Of a DNA stretch of 64,000 nucleotides, positions 50,017 to 59,556 are shown piece by piece. Where the stretch lies: contig JAFAZH010000045.1 of assembly GCA_019239895.1 (NCBI GenBank), positions 84,675 to 148,674 on the forward strand, written 5' to 3'. The notes beneath the pieces were generated by a model that worked only from the letters and a program-made list of their open reading frames with translations, made no database searches and was not told the DNA's origin. Within the stretch, counting starts at the first letter, position 1. Every line of letters starts with the position of its first letter. The translations under genes were made by a program, and so were the position numbers. The stretch is from Abditibacteriaceae bacterium (lineage in GTDB: Bacteria > Armatimonadota > Abditibacteriia > Abditibacteriales > Abditibacteriaceae).

Positions 50017-50826
50017 ATGCTTTTAGCCTTTAACATCGGCAATACCACTATCTCGGTTGGCGTCTTTAACGGCCCTGACCTAGCGGCGCAATGGCGGCTC
50101 TCGACCCATCATGAGCGCACGGCGGATGAGTTGGCAGCTTTCCTCAAAGTCGCTTTTGACGCGCATGGCTATCGCTTCAAAGATATTGATGGGGTGGCAA
50201 TCTCCTCGGTGGTGCCGCCCCTCACCTTACAGGCCAGTTTGCTGTCGAATCAATACTTTCATATCACTCCCGTGGTAGTCGGGCCAAAATTGGATATTGG
50301 CTTGGTCAACGACTACGAGAATCCGCATGAAGTTGGTGCGGATCGGTTAGTCAATGGCCTGGCAGCCTGGAAGAAATTCAAAACGGCGGTCGTAGTGGTA
50401 GATTCCGGCACCGCCACGACCGTAGACGTAGTAACCAAGGATGGACACTTCCTGGGCGGCGCAATTGCCCCCGGCTTGCGCATCTCCACGGAAGCCCTTT
50501 TTATGGCCGCCGCACGTCTGCCGCGTGTCGAAGTCGCCATGCCCGAACAGGCTATCGGGCGTAACACAGTGGCCGCCATGCAGTCGGGCATCTTTTTTGG
50601 CTATGCAGGTCTGGTGAAAGAACTCATCACGCGCTGCACTCAGGAACTCAAGAGCCAGGGCAGCAACGATCCCGTCACGGTTGTCGCTACTGGAGGTTTA
50701 GCCGAAATGATAGCCCCCTTGGTATCAACCATCCAGCACGTCGAGCCACAATTAACCCTGGATGGACTGCGCTTAATCTGGGATCATGCTACCAGCGAAC
50801 CCAGCACAACCATAGAGACTCAGTAA
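50017..50826 (+). CDS. coaX: Type III pantothenate kinase
   Basis: A 269-residue ASKHA-fold kinase that phosphorylates pantothenate, the first committed step to CoA. N-terminal phosphate loop MLLAFNIGNTTISVGVF, the VVPPLT segment, GADRLVNGLAAW, the ATP-site DSGTATTVDVV, and GGAIAPGLRISTEALF are all present and typical of CoaX (insensitive to CoA feedback in known cases). The ATG directly abuts an inverted repeat and no Shine-Dalgarno is seen, so translation initiation may be unusual. Confidence 0.95.
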   Translation: MLLAFNIGNTTISVGVFNGPDLAAQWRLSTHHERTADELAAFLKVAFDAHGYRFKDIDGVAISSVVPPLTLQASLLSNQYFHITPVVVGPKLDIGLVNDYENPHEVGADRLVNGLAAWKKFKTAVVVVDSGTATTVDVVTKDGHFLGGAIAPGLRISTEALFMAAARLPRVEVAMPEQAIGRNTVAAMQSGIFFGYAGLVKELITRCTQELKSQGSNDPVTVVATGGLAEMIAPLVSTIQHVEPQLTLDGLRLIWDHATSEPSTTIETQ

Positions 50827-50889
50827 GCAAAGTGCCTCTGTTATACTATGTGGTCATGAATTCGACCCATAGTTTCCCAGGAGGCTCTC

Positions 50890-51612
50890 ATGCAAAAAGC
50901 AACATTTCTGGTAGCAGCGACGGCTCTTGTCGTGGCCTTAGTCGCTCTTTTTCGCCCCACCTTTCCCGGTGCCTTCGCTGCCCCACCCGCCAACCCGCTG
51001 TTACGCGATGCATGGCATAGCGAACGCCAGTATCCGCCCCTAGTCTTTAACAGTAAGGCGTGGTTAGATTGCGCCATCTCATCCACCCAGAATGGTCGCC
51101 AGGTCATGACCACGACTTCCGGCCAGGGCTTCTCTTTCAGCACGGCCATGCTGCCCATTAAAGATGGTAAGGTGAAATTGAAGGCACCAGGAATGATGTA
51201 TAAGTTCAACGCTTTCCCGACAACGGCGATTCCGGCTCGCTTCACGGGCTTAGGCGAAGGCACCATTACCGAAATGAAAGCCGAGGTTGAAGTGGATGTA
51301 AAACGCTTCCAGCAACCAGGCGGGCCGGGAACCAATATCCTCTTCCATGCTTCTGATATAAACCCGGATGCCGCTTATGTGGAATTTACGGGTGTCTGGG
51401 TGCGGCAGAACGACCATAAGCGGTTCCCGTTTCGCGTGCTTTTCGGCAGCGTCTCCGATGGTGGCGGTAATGTCAGACCAGGCGGGCCGGGGCCAGATAC
51501 GAATATTATGTCGAAACGAGTGGAATTGGGCAGCCCCAGGCAACCCGCTACAGTCACCACCGCCCTCTATGAAGCCGAAGAGGACGTGCCAGTGCTGGGG
51601 AAACAGGGATAA
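50890..51612 (+). CDS. Exported protein of unknown function
   Basis: A 240-residue protein with a signal peptide (hydrophobic core ATFLVAATALVVALVAL, cleavage near AFAAPP). The mature part is beta-rich, with VVF- and VEV-type strands and a Gly/Pro stretch (VRPGGPGPD). No family recognised. CAGGAGGCTCTC gives a strong ribosome-binding site. It lies 63 bases after coaX; a separate transcript is likely. Confidence 0.7.
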   Translation: MQKATFLVAATALVVALVALFRPTFPGAFAAPPANPLLRDAWHSERQYPPLVFNSKAWLDCAISSTQNGRQVMTTTSGQGFSFSTAMLPIKDGKVKLKAPGMMYKFNAFPTTAIPARFTGLGEGTITEMKAEVEVDVKRFQQPGGPGTNILFHASDINPDAAYVEFTGVWVRQNDHKRFPFRVLFGSVSDGGGNVRPGGPGPDTNIMSKRVELGSPRQPATVTTALYEAEEDVPVLGKQG

Positions 51613-51628
51613 GCCCTCACCCCCACCT

Positions 51629-51755
51629 CTTCAACACAAAGCACACAAAGCAAGCACAAAGAACACAAAATGAACCAAGAAACGATACCCTATTGCACTA
51701 TTCTCTCCCCTTCTGTGCCCTTTGTGTAATCTTGGTGTTCTTTGTGTTGAATTGA
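51629..51755. repeat. Intergenic inverted repeat (CACAAAG word type)
   Basis: The left side (TTCAACACAAAGCACACAAA ...) and the right side (... GGTGTTCTTTGTGTTGAATT) are imperfect complements built of the words CACAAAG and ACACAAAG. It fills the space between the exported protein gene and dusB. Confidence 0.7.
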
Positions 51756-51809
51756 GAGAAGTGGAGAAGAAGGCCGAGACTGAAACTTGATAAACTGTCT
51801 TTTGATCGT

Positions 51810-52841
51810 ATGAATATCGCAAACTTTCATTTTGAACCGAATTTAACGCTCGCGCCGATGGCGGGCGTGACCTCAGCACCCTTTCGCCTGTTGTGCCGAC
51901 GCTATGGCGCGGGTATGTCGTGGAGTGAACTGGTCTCCTCCAATGCCCTGGTGATGGGCGGCGAAAAGTCGCAGGAGAAGTCGCATCAGCTCGCCTGGTT
52001 TAGCGAAGAGGAGCGCCCGGTGGCGCTGCAAATCTTTGGCGCCGACCCGGCGATTATGCGCGAAGCGGCCTCCATGATGGCCGAAACCAAGCCGGACGCC
52101 ATTGACATCAATATGGGCTGCTCCGTGCCTAAAATCGCCCGCTGTGGCGCGGGCTGTATCTTGTTGCGCACGCCCGACTTAGCCCAGGCGGTTATCGCCG
52201 CCACGGTTGAAGGAGCCGCACGGCATGGCGTGCCCGTGACCGTCAAAATGCGCGCCGGGTGGGATAGTCAGAACATCACGGCACCCGAAGTTGCTAAACG
52301 CGCTCAGGATGTCGGGGCTTCGGCGGTCTCGGTGCATCCGCGCACGGCCAAGCAAGCCTTTACAGGCCACTCGGATTGGTCGGTCATCCGCCGCGTCAAG
52401 GAGGCCGTAGATATTCCGGTTATCGGCTGTGGCGACATCAAAAATGGAGCCGACGCCCGTCAAATGCTGGATGAAACCGGCTGCGATGCCGTCATGGTCG
52501 GACGCGCCGCCCAGGGCAACCCGTTCCTGTTCGCCAGCATTGCCCAGTATCTCAAAGATGGTACCGAAGCCGAAGAGCCATACCACCAGGAAAAAATTGA
52601 TACCGCCCTCTGGCACGCCCAGGAGTTGAGCAACCTGCGCGGCGAGCACACCGCCATGAACGAAATGCGCCGCCACGCCGCCTGGTACACCAAAGGAATG
52701 CCTGAATCCTCACGCCTGCGCGACCGCCTCTGCCGCGTCTCCAGTCTGATGGAGTTAGAAGACATCCTCGCCGAATGCCTCGCCATCGCCAACCAATACG
52801 CCGAAGCTTCTCAAGCCTGGGCACTGGCTCATGTGAATTAA
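51810..52841 (+). CDS. dusB: tRNA-dihydrouridine synthase B
   Basis: A 343-residue FMN enzyme reducing uridines in the tRNA D-loop region. Motifs: LTLAPMAGVTSAPFRLLCR at the start, DAIDINMGCSVPKIARCGAGC with the catalytic-loop Cys, VTVKMRAGWD, SVHPRTAKQAFTGHSDW and VIGCGDIKNGADARQML with VMVGRAAQGNP. These agree with DusB. No good Shine-Dalgarno precedes the ATG. It converges on the Roco-TIR gene with 25 bases between stops. Confidence 0.95.
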   Translation: MNIANFHFEPNLTLAPMAGVTSAPFRLLCRRYGAGMSWSELVSSNALVMGGEKSQEKSHQLAWFSEEERPVALQIFGADPAIMREAASMMAETKPDAIDINMGCSVPKIARCGAGCILLRTPDLAQAVIAATVEGAARHGVPVTVKMRAGWDSQNITAPEVAKRAQDVGASAVSVHPRTAKQAFTGHSDWSVIRRVKEAVDIPVIGCGDIKNGADARQMLDETGCDAVMVGRAAQGNPFLFASIAQYLKDGTEAEEPYHQEKIDTALWHAQELSNLRGEHTAMNEMRRHAAWYTKGMPESSRLRDRLCRVSSLMELEDILAECLAIANQYAEASQAWALAHVN

Positions 52842-52866
52842 ACATCGTTTATCGGTGGACTAAATT

Positions 52867-55635
52867 CTAAGCTTTGGTTCTCATTTCTGACACAACCTTT
52901 TCAATGCCTTCGGAAACATTGCGCCAAGCTGTATCTTTATCGTCCCAGGTGGTCACGGCTTTGCCATCTTTTGGTAGGGCTTGCAGTTTGGCAAATGGTG
53001 CGATTCGCCAATTAACATCTCTTACAACAATCGGGATGACTCGTGCTTCTTTGTTCTGATGTCGCTCTAAAGCACGAGTCATTTCCTTGTCGTAACAATA
53101 ATCAGATGCCATGAAGTCTGAACTCACAAGTAACAATATAATGTCTGCGCGTTCCAGGTTTTCATCAATTCTTTGCTTCCAATCATCACCTGCATCAATA
53201 TTTCGGTCATGCCAAGTCGTTATCCACCCTTGACGTTGCAGCAGTTTTAGATGCGTCTCTAATTCATTGCGCAGAGTTTCATCTTTGTGGGAATAGCTAT
53301 AAAAAACTCTCACCGCTTGCTCTTGCTGATTCATAATCCTGTCCTTTTGGCGCGTCCCGTCTAAATCCACACCGTTCAGTAATTGAAAAACTCCCAGTTC
53401 AATGACTTTATTATCTACTACTTCTGCAAAAGACCTTACTCCATTCTCTTCCATGACCTGTAATTTCTTATAAGGAATGACCAGTCGCGGATAGCCAGGC
53501 ACAGGAACCATTTCTTGTGGCTGCAAATTGCGAATATCGCTATGGATTCGCTCAAAATCTGAACGGATAATAGCCAATAAACGGCGACGGCCTAATGCCG
53601 GGCCAGAAACAGAGATGAATACCTTTTTATCTTGTGCATCAGCCTTGACCAGTGCAAGGTTACCTTCAAATTTGAGAATTACTCCGCTTCGCCAACGTGG
53701 TTGCCCCTCGCTCAACACATGAGTTCGCACTATAAAGCGTGGTAAGAGACCTTCCGGGACTATAGGATATTGATATTGGAAATTCAGGCAATCTTCCGGC
53801 TTGAAGTCTCCAGCTTCTGGGGCTTCTTGCTTATCTAAGAGTTCTGGAATTAGATAATGTGTCTCTTCATCGGGAAAGCTGAAACAAAGCTCGAACTTCT
53901 TCATCAAGTCAAAGAGAAAGCAGTGCATTTTTGCTGGATACGTTCTGCCGTCGAGAATCCCCGATAGTTCCTTTAGACGAATTTCGCCTTTTTGCTTTTC
54001 TAACTTTTTGGCATTGAGTATTTTATAAATACCAGTGGTAACCCAATGCGGATTTAACACATGAGTGTCTTCCAACCGTGGATCATCCCTATAATTTAGA
54101 GCAACGCCCAAGCTATGCAAATAAAAAGCAAGTGATTCTTGAGCAGCCGTATCTTTTTCACCTAATTTCTCGCAGGCTTTGCGGTATTCGTCAAAGCTCA
54201 GGTAATTCTTTCTCATTCCGCCCAGCTTATCTTTGATGGTGAACCAGCTTGCGGGAAAAGCATCACGCAAGTGTTCTAGGCGGTCCGTCTCACGTTCAAT
54301 GGCTCTGCGTAATTGTCTCAGGCCAGTCCCATCTTCGCAATCGGTTTTGACGAATTCTCGTATGGCTGGATACTTCTGCTGCAAAGCGTGGCGATTTACA
54401 TCAAAGGGATGCTCTTCAATTTTGTTCAACACTACAATAACGGGGGATTCACTGCCAAAGCTTTCGATTAGTTTGAGCCAATATTCCGCATCAGCATCCT
54501 CCCCACCCTCACGGCCATTAAGGACTAGAAGATAAAGGCTTCTTTGGGTCAAGAAGAATTGATGAGTCGCGTGCATAATTTCCTGTCCACCAAAGTCCCA
54601 TATATTTAGTTTGACATCTTCATTGCCGTTCAATCGAATCGGCCACTCCGTGATCTTGATGCCTTCGGTCTTCTTTTCGTCCTTGAATTCGTTATGTACC
54701 AAGCGGTTGACCATTGAAGTTTTACCAACTGTGCCGCGTCCTACCAAAATGAGCTTTGCCTCATTTAACGGACGCTGACCACTTCGCACCTTAAAGTAGT
54801 AATTGAGTATCCCAGCGGCCCTACCAGGTTTTTCCTTTCTAAGAGTAACATCATGCCACTCTGGACCGAGAACCTCCTCTGGCAGCTTAAGCGCAGGATT
54901 TCGATGTAGATAAATCGCTTTTAACGATTCGAGACTCAGCAACTCCTCCGGCAATTCCGCCAATTGGTTTCCACTTAAAACTAACTTCTGGAGAGAGTTT
55001 AATTTTCCAATGAAAGTTGGTAACTCTGCAAGCCTATTATTATAAACATATAATTCCTCAAGATGTGTTAAATGCATAATAGAGGTTGGTAGAGTAGTGA
55101 TTTGATTATTATCTAGCCATAGAACCCTAAGTTTAGTCAGAGTGCCAAGAATATCTGGAACTTTCCTCAACCCATTATAGGATAAAAACAAAATCTCAAG
55201 TTTAGTTAACTTTGCAACTGAACCTGGCAAATTTACTAATTGGTTATTTTCTAAATGTAAGTAATAAAGTTGACTCAGATGAACTACACTTTCTGGCAAG
55301 CTTGTTAAGTGATTATTTGAAAGGTTAAGACTATTGAGATGCGTTAACTTAGTAATAGAATTTGGCAGCGTCGCTAATTGATTGCCTGATAAATTCAAGT
55401 GTCTAATCTGTGTTAGCTTGCTAATAACTTCTGGAAGCTCGGCTAAGTTGTTATTAGAAAGATCTAAGTGATCAAGATGCGCCAATTGACCTATAACCTC
55501 TGGAATTTCAGTTAGACCTCGATTTGATAAATTCAATGTGTTCTCTTGACCCCTGCGTGTTCTCTCGATCAGAGACTGAACATCAGGTAAATCATCAGAT
55601 TGCTGCTTTTCTTCTGAATTAGATTGCTGTCGCAT
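52867..55635 (-). CDS. Roco protein with LRR, Roc GTPase, COR and TIR domains
   Basis: A 922-residue cytoplasmic protein. Residues about 35-260 are about ten 23-residue leucine-rich repeats (L-x-L-S-x-N-x-L-x-x-L-P). The Roc GTPase follows with P-loop GRGTVGKTSM (about 293-302), switch DFGGQEIMHATHQFFL (about 346) and NKIEEHP (about 403). A COR-type region spans about 470-770. The C-terminal TIR starts VRVFYSYSHKDETLRNEL (about 775) and has SSDFMASDYCYDKEMTRAL, where the Glu near 850 occupies the position of the TIR NADase catalytic Glu. TIR domains act in immunity by consuming NAD+ or making signal nucleotides; Roco proteins couple GTP state to an effector. The LRR part is visibly more AT-rich than neighbours. 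AGGAGG supports the start. Stand-alone gene, no partner nearby. Confidence 0.93.
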   Translation of the reverse strand: MRQQSNSEEKQQSDDLPDVQSLIERTRRGQENTLNLSNRGLTEIPEVIGQLAHLDHLDLSNNNLAELPEVISKLTQIRHLNLSGNQLATLPNSITKLTHLNSLNLSNNHLTSLPESVVHLSQLYYLHLENNQLVNLPGSVAKLTKLEILFLSYNGLRKVPDILGTLTKLRVLWLDNNQITTLPTSIMHLTHLEELYVYNNRLAELPTFIGKLNSLQKLVLSGNQLAELPEELLSLESLKAIYLHRNPALKLPEEVLGPEWHDVTLRKEKPGRAAGILNYYFKVRSGQRPLNEAKLILVGRGTVGKTSMVNRLVHNEFKDEKKTEGIKITEWPIRLNGNEDVKLNIWDFGGQEIMHATHQFFLTQRSLYLLVLNGREGGEDADAEYWLKLIESFGSESPVIVVLNKIEEHPFDVNRHALQQKYPAIREFVKTDCEDGTGLRQLRRAIERETDRLEHLRDAFPASWFTIKDKLGGMRKNYLSFDEYRKACEKLGEKDTAAQESLAFYLHSLGVALNYRDDPRLEDTHVLNPHWVTTGIYKILNAKKLEKQKGEIRLKELSGILDGRTYPAKMHCFLFDLMKKFELCFSFPDEETHYLIPELLDKQEAPEAGDFKPEDCLNFQYQYPIVPEGLLPRFIVRTHVLSEGQPRWRSGVILKFEGNLALVKADAQDKKVFISVSGPALGRRRLLAIIRSDFERIHSDIRNLQPQEMVPVPGYPRLVIPYKKLQVMEENGVRSFAEVVDNKVIELGVFQLLNGVDLDGTRQKDRIMNQQEQAVRVFYSYSHKDETLRNELETHLKLLQRQGWITTWHDRNIDAGDDWKQRIDENLERADIILLLVSSDFMASDYCYDKEMTRALERHQNKEARVIPIVVRDVNWRIAPFAKLQALPKDGKAVTTWDDKDTAWRNVSEGIEKVVSEMRTKA

Positions 55636-55798
55636 ACTTGATCCTCCTAACCTAAAATCGTATTAATAGAATTTCTCTATAATATATTGCCTGAATTATA
55701 GGACGTCCTTATACTGCAGGCTTATTAATTATATCAGGAGTTTATTTTATGATTTCTTGTGCCACTATCGGGCCGTTAATACCTTATACGTCCAGCAA

Positions 55799-58700
55799 TT
55801 ACTTACTATCCTGCATCGGCGTTAATGAAGGTGGCAAAGATTGCCCGGCTGGTGGGGCAGCGGGGGGCAGCAGACGCGGGGACATGGGCGCGACTTGAGG
55901 GGGACCGGAGTTTTCGGTGCCGGGAGGTCGCTGCGGGTGCGGGAGGCGCGGCTTAGGTTTGGGGCGCGGGTGCGGGCGATGTGGTGTCGGCTGCGGGGCT
56001 GGGTGCGTTGTGGTTAGATGATGGGTTGGTTTTGGTTTAGGAATGCTATTCTCGTGGGGTGCGTCAATGGCACCTTCTATGGTGAAGCCAAGAAGGGATT
56101 GGGCGGCGAGGTAGAGCTTCTGGGCCGGGAGAAATGAGCCAGTGTTATTCCACCAAGGGAAGACGGCAACGGCGCGGCTCCATTGGATGTTCGCTCCGGC
56201 GCTGTTATGCAAAACCCAGCTAAAACGCACCGGGGCATCTTGCGCGGCGCGGCGTGGCGGGCGCAGCGAAGGCATTTCGCTCAGAGGCAAACTGGCTTCA
56301 TAGCGAGTGAGGTGGGTTTGAGGATCACGGCGTATGATGCAAACGGAGTCGGGCACGACACCACCGTAACGTAAAGCATCCGTCGCACCGCCAAAGGCAA
56401 GAGCAGGACTCCACAGTCGCAAGAGTCGCCCTTCAATGCGGCCATTGCTGGCCTGGTTAAAGGGGGCCAACAAAAAGCCATATTCGGTATCGCGGAATGG
56501 CTCACGCCCCGGCTGGCTTTCCGGTGTGTCATGGAAGCCAAAGGCGAATTGTAAGGCGTCGTAGCCATCCCAGAAAGGATAAGTCGCGTCTTCGGCGCGG
56601 CGTGGGCGGAATGAAGGCTCCTCGACCTCTGCCGCGATGTAGAGCCGTCGTGTATTCCAGCGCAGGGCGACACGGGCTTTGATGGGACGGGAACGCGACG
56701 ATAAGCCTTGCACCTGCATCCAGGTGGCATCATGCCAGTCGCTTAAGTCACCATCCAGACGCAATGGATGTCCCCGCTTGACATTATCAGCAGTTGCCAT
56801 ACGCAATGCCTGTTTCCACTGCCAGCGACCATGCCCTGCACTGGCGGTTGCTGTCACGGGATAAACCGCATCTTTTGTCGCCACCGATTGCGCCACCGCA
56901 AATTGATAAATGCGCGCCTCACCCGGCTGTAATTGATAGCGCATCGTATCAGCGATTAATGTCCAACCGTGCGGTGGGGTGACGCGCAGATAACCACTGA
57001 CGGGTTGAATCAGAATGTTTTGCAGGCGGACACGCAACGACGGGCGCGAGTTGTTGGCAATAGATTTACTCGTGTTGGCAGTCTTCGCTTTAGTCCCCTG
57101 TCCCGTGGCCGTCGTGGTTCTCACTAGGGCAATGCTACTGGCAGGCCGTAGCCGCTGCGTCAGGGGGAGAATTTGCGCCACTAAGGGGCGCAGACCTTCA
57201 ACCTTGGCGGTGTGCAGAGCGCGATTCAAATTCTCTGGCGTTTGTGAACTGACTAGATACACTGGTGTGGAACTTATTGAAATGGCTAATGAGCCATGCC
57301 GTGCGCGGGCTACCACATTGCCAAAGACATCAAGCCCATCCGCCTGAGCCACAGGCACTATCAAGCGGCCACGCTCACTATCACGGGCCGTCCACAGCGC
57401 GGCGATGGTAGAAGTTTGTGTATGAAACAGCGCCCCCCAAAGAGTAGGAGATTGAGGAAATAGATCGCCTTCAAAGGTGGCATCTTCGAGCAGATGAGTC
57501 ACAGTGGCAAAAGCTGCCGCTCTGGACATTTGCTGGGGTGTCCCGCCGCTTACCCCGGCACCTGTTTCTACCGCGTTAGAGTCCAGGGTTGTGCTCATAC
57601 CGGAGGCCCCTGCCATAATGGAGAGCAGATAGCCTGTTACCAGTGACCCCGCAGCAGAGATATTATTTGAGGACGGCACGCCATGATCCTGGTGAATATA
57701 GCAGGAACTAATGCCTGCTTTGCGCGAGAGGTCTTGATGAGTTAGCAGCGTGCGCAGAATGCCTGATGGATGTACGGCGGCATTCTCTCCAGCAACCAAG
57801 TTGGTGCCGGGATTCTCTTCACCAGAAGTTGCATCGCGTGGCTGAGTCGAGCGCAGGCTTGCTTCCTCCAGCCACGGCACGGTTGTGCTATCTAAAGTTT
57901 GGCTATGTGAGGCCACAGCCCCCGCAGTGGCTCCGGCTTTAGTGGAGAGTGGCCAGAGCAAGCGCAGGTTCGGGCGTGAGGCACGGGCTGCCAAGGCCAG
58001 GGAAGTTTCCTGGGCCGCTGTGACGGGGCTGGCTATCTCCCACGTCCTGATGGCCTCATAGCGTGTCATGAGAGGCACGGCTTCCCGCATCCAGGCTTCA
58101 TTAGCATCAATACCATTGGAGTCAGTTAAAGGCAACGAAAGCACGCCAACGGTGGCCAGCTTATGCGCCAAACGCTGGCGAGTTTGTTGGTCTAAAGCAC
58201 CCTGATTCAACTGCGCTGCGGGTTGTGGCGCGGCCACCGTGGATGCGCTTCCATCTGCCACGGCCCCACCGGGCAATTCCCAAGGAGACCGCAAAACTCT
58301 GGCACCAATGCGCTGGTAAAAGTCCAGGTCTTGCGGGTTAAGCAGAGTTGGCGTTGTTAAGGAGAAGAATGATTGCGGGCGATAACCCGAAACTGGCGCG
58401 ACCACAACCGCAAAGGGCAAATCGGCCATCGCTTTATCGTCCGGGCCATGTCGTTTAGCAGTGACTTCCGCATGGAGATAATAAGGCCCCAGGGCTGGCG
58501 TGGGGAACAATTCGCGGCGCAGAAGCAGACCATGCGCCTCGACCCGAAAATTATCGTTTTTGTGCAGTAGTATCTTGCCATTAACATCGGCTATATGCCA
58601 CGACAGGAAAACTCGACGCGTTTCTGGCGCATCGTTGGTAACTCGTAGTGATAAGACGATAGGCGTTTGGGTTTTGAGGGTTTGGCTATCGAAATAGATT

Positions 58701-58909
58701 CCGGTGACTTCTTCACCACTTAATTGCAAACGTAAGCCAGCAGTCGGCCTTTCATTCGGCCTTTCATTAGTGGAGGTAGGCGGAGAAGCATCTTTTAGCC
58801 AGGGCAAGCTACTATCAGCCAGGGCCACACCCGTAAGCCAGAGCAGCAGCCAACAGCAGAGGATGGAGCATGAACGACACCAGCTATAGAGTGACACACC
58901 AGGCGGCAT
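55799..58909 (-). CDS. Large exported protein with a CBM9-like domain and Pro-rich tail
   Basis: A 1036-residue protein with a signal peptide (CCWLLLWLTGVALADS). Domains in order: a beta-sandwich (about 50-150, ILLHKNDNFRVEAHG), a large region (about 190-660) with TIM-barrel-like spacing (RIGARVLRSPWELPGG, YEAIRTWEIASPV) that resembles glycoside-hydrolase or cellulase-like folds, and a CBM9-like domain (about 700-930): LRLDGDLSDWHDATWMQV, VALRWNTRRLYIAAEVEEP, FWDGYDALQFAFG, RYEASLPLSEM. The last 85 residues are Pro/His/Lys-rich (HPRPKPKPRLPHPQRPP). It probably binds or modifies a polysaccharide at the cell surface. GAGG precedes the ATG. No catalytic residues can be fixed with confidence. Confidence 0.75.
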   Translation of the reverse strand: MPPGVSLYSWCRSCSILCCWLLLWLTGVALADSSLPWLKDASPPTSTNERPNERPTAGLRLQLSGEEVTGIYFDSQTLKTQTPIVLSLRVTNDAPETRRVFLSWHIADVNGKILLHKNDNFRVEAHGLLLRRELFPTPALGPYYLHAEVTAKRHGPDDKAMADLPFAVVVAPVSGYRPQSFFSLTTPTLLNPQDLDFYQRIGARVLRSPWELPGGAVADGSASTVAAPQPAAQLNQGALDQQTRQRLAHKLATVGVLSLPLTDSNGIDANEAWMREAVPLMTRYEAIRTWEIASPVTAAQETSLALAARASRPNLRLLWPLSTKAGATAGAVASHSQTLDSTTVPWLEEASLRSTQPRDATSGEENPGTNLVAGENAAVHPSGILRTLLTHQDLSRKAGISSCYIHQDHGVPSSNNISAAGSLVTGYLLSIMAGASGMSTTLDSNAVETGAGVSGGTPQQMSRAAAFATVTHLLEDATFEGDLFPQSPTLWGALFHTQTSTIAALWTARDSERGRLIVPVAQADGLDVFGNVVARARHGSLAISISSTPVYLVSSQTPENLNRALHTAKVEGLRPLVAQILPLTQRLRPASSIALVRTTTATGQGTKAKTANTSKSIANNSRPSLRVRLQNILIQPVSGYLRVTPPHGWTLIADTMRYQLQPGEARIYQFAVAQSVATKDAVYPVTATASAGHGRWQWKQALRMATADNVKRGHPLRLDGDLSDWHDATWMQVQGLSSRSRPIKARVALRWNTRRLYIAAEVEEPSFRPRRAEDATYPFWDGYDALQFAFGFHDTPESQPGREPFRDTEYGFLLAPFNQASNGRIEGRLLRLWSPALAFGGATDALRYGGVVPDSVCIIRRDPQTHLTRYEASLPLSEMPSLRPPRRAAQDAPVRFSWVLHNSAGANIQWSRAVAVFPWWNNTGSFLPAQKLYLAAQSLLGFTIEGAIDAPHENSIPKPKPTHHLTTTHPAPQPTPHRPHPRPKPKPRLPHPQRPPGTENSGPPQVAPMSPRLLPPAAPPAGQSLPPSLTPMQDSK

Positions 58910-58946
58910 TCAAAACCTCATGAGAGCGGAAGCATATTTTTAGTTG

Positions 58947-59270
58947 CTATGCCTTCTGGGGCAAAGTCAGTGCGGACAGCCGGGAGCGTACATCTTCCAG
59001 AGTTATATCAGCAATGCGAACAACTTTCTGACGACTCTTATGCCCTTGCGCCAGGGAAAGACGGCTTTTCGGGAGTCGTAAAGCCTCGGCCAGAACTTCA
59101 AGCACCGCCGCGTTCGCCGCGCCTTCAATCGGGGCCGCTGTCACGCTAACCGACAGGGCACGGGCGCGTATGCCTAAGATGGCATTAGCGCGACTACGCG
59201 GCTTGATAACTAAAGACACCAAGACCCCTTGCTTGTCGGTTGTCAATGTAATTTCAGGCGTAGCATCCAC
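58947..59270 (-). CDS. yggU: YggU family protein (DUF167)
   Basis: A 107-residue protein of the DUF167/YggU family: VLVSLVIKPRSRANAILGI, LSVSVTAAPIEGAANAAVLEVLAEALRLPKSRLSLAQGHKSRQK are the typical blocks. The function of the family is unknown; it is conserved beside yggT in many genomes. The start is a GTG at 59270. It lies 30 bases after yggT in the yggS-sepF-proC-yggT-yggU cluster. Confidence 0.9.
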   Translation of the reverse strand: MDATPEITLTTDKQGVLVSLVIKPRSRANAILGIRARALSVSVTAAPIEGAANAAVLEVLAEALRLPKSRLSLAQGHKSRQKVVRIADITLEDVRSRLSALTLPQKA

Positions 59271-59300
59271 TAGGAGCCATTACAACTTGATGCGTTGAGT

Positions 59301-59540
59301 CTAGATCAGGGTGCGGATAATCTGAATGATAAAGAGCGCGATCATCGGCGAGAAGTCAAGAGAAATGCCAGAGTTCCCCACCGGAATTGCACTGCGCAAT
59401 GGCCGCAGAATTGGTTCGGTCAGGGCCACCACCAATAATCCGAAGGGTTGGCGCTGCCATTGCGGCACAAACGATAGAACTACGCGGACCAGAATCAGAA
59501 TTTCGGCGAGTTTTAACAAAGCGGCCAAAAAAATAAGCAT
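59301..59540 (-). CDS. yggT: YggT family membrane protein
   Basis: A 79-residue protein with two transmembrane helices (about 3-22 and 58-77) and the central LVVALTEPILRPLRSAIPVGNSG loop, the YggT signature (usual P-x-L-R-P-x-R). Family members lie next to sepF/divIVA genes and are thought to act in envelope or division functions. AGGTT precedes the ATG. One family unit here; some YggT proteins have two. Confidence 0.92.
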   Translation of the reverse strand: MLIFLAALLKLAEILILVRVVLSFVPQWQRQPFGLLVVALTEPILRPLRSAIPVGNSGISLDFSPMIALFIIQIIRTLI

Positions 59541-59556
59541 AGAGATAACCTAATTC

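Noticed and set aside
55749..55890. Short + strand ORF starting after CAGGAG near 55749
   Set aside because: It runs antisense into the 3' end of the CBM9 gene, has no recognisable product, and the purine-rich site may be coincidental.
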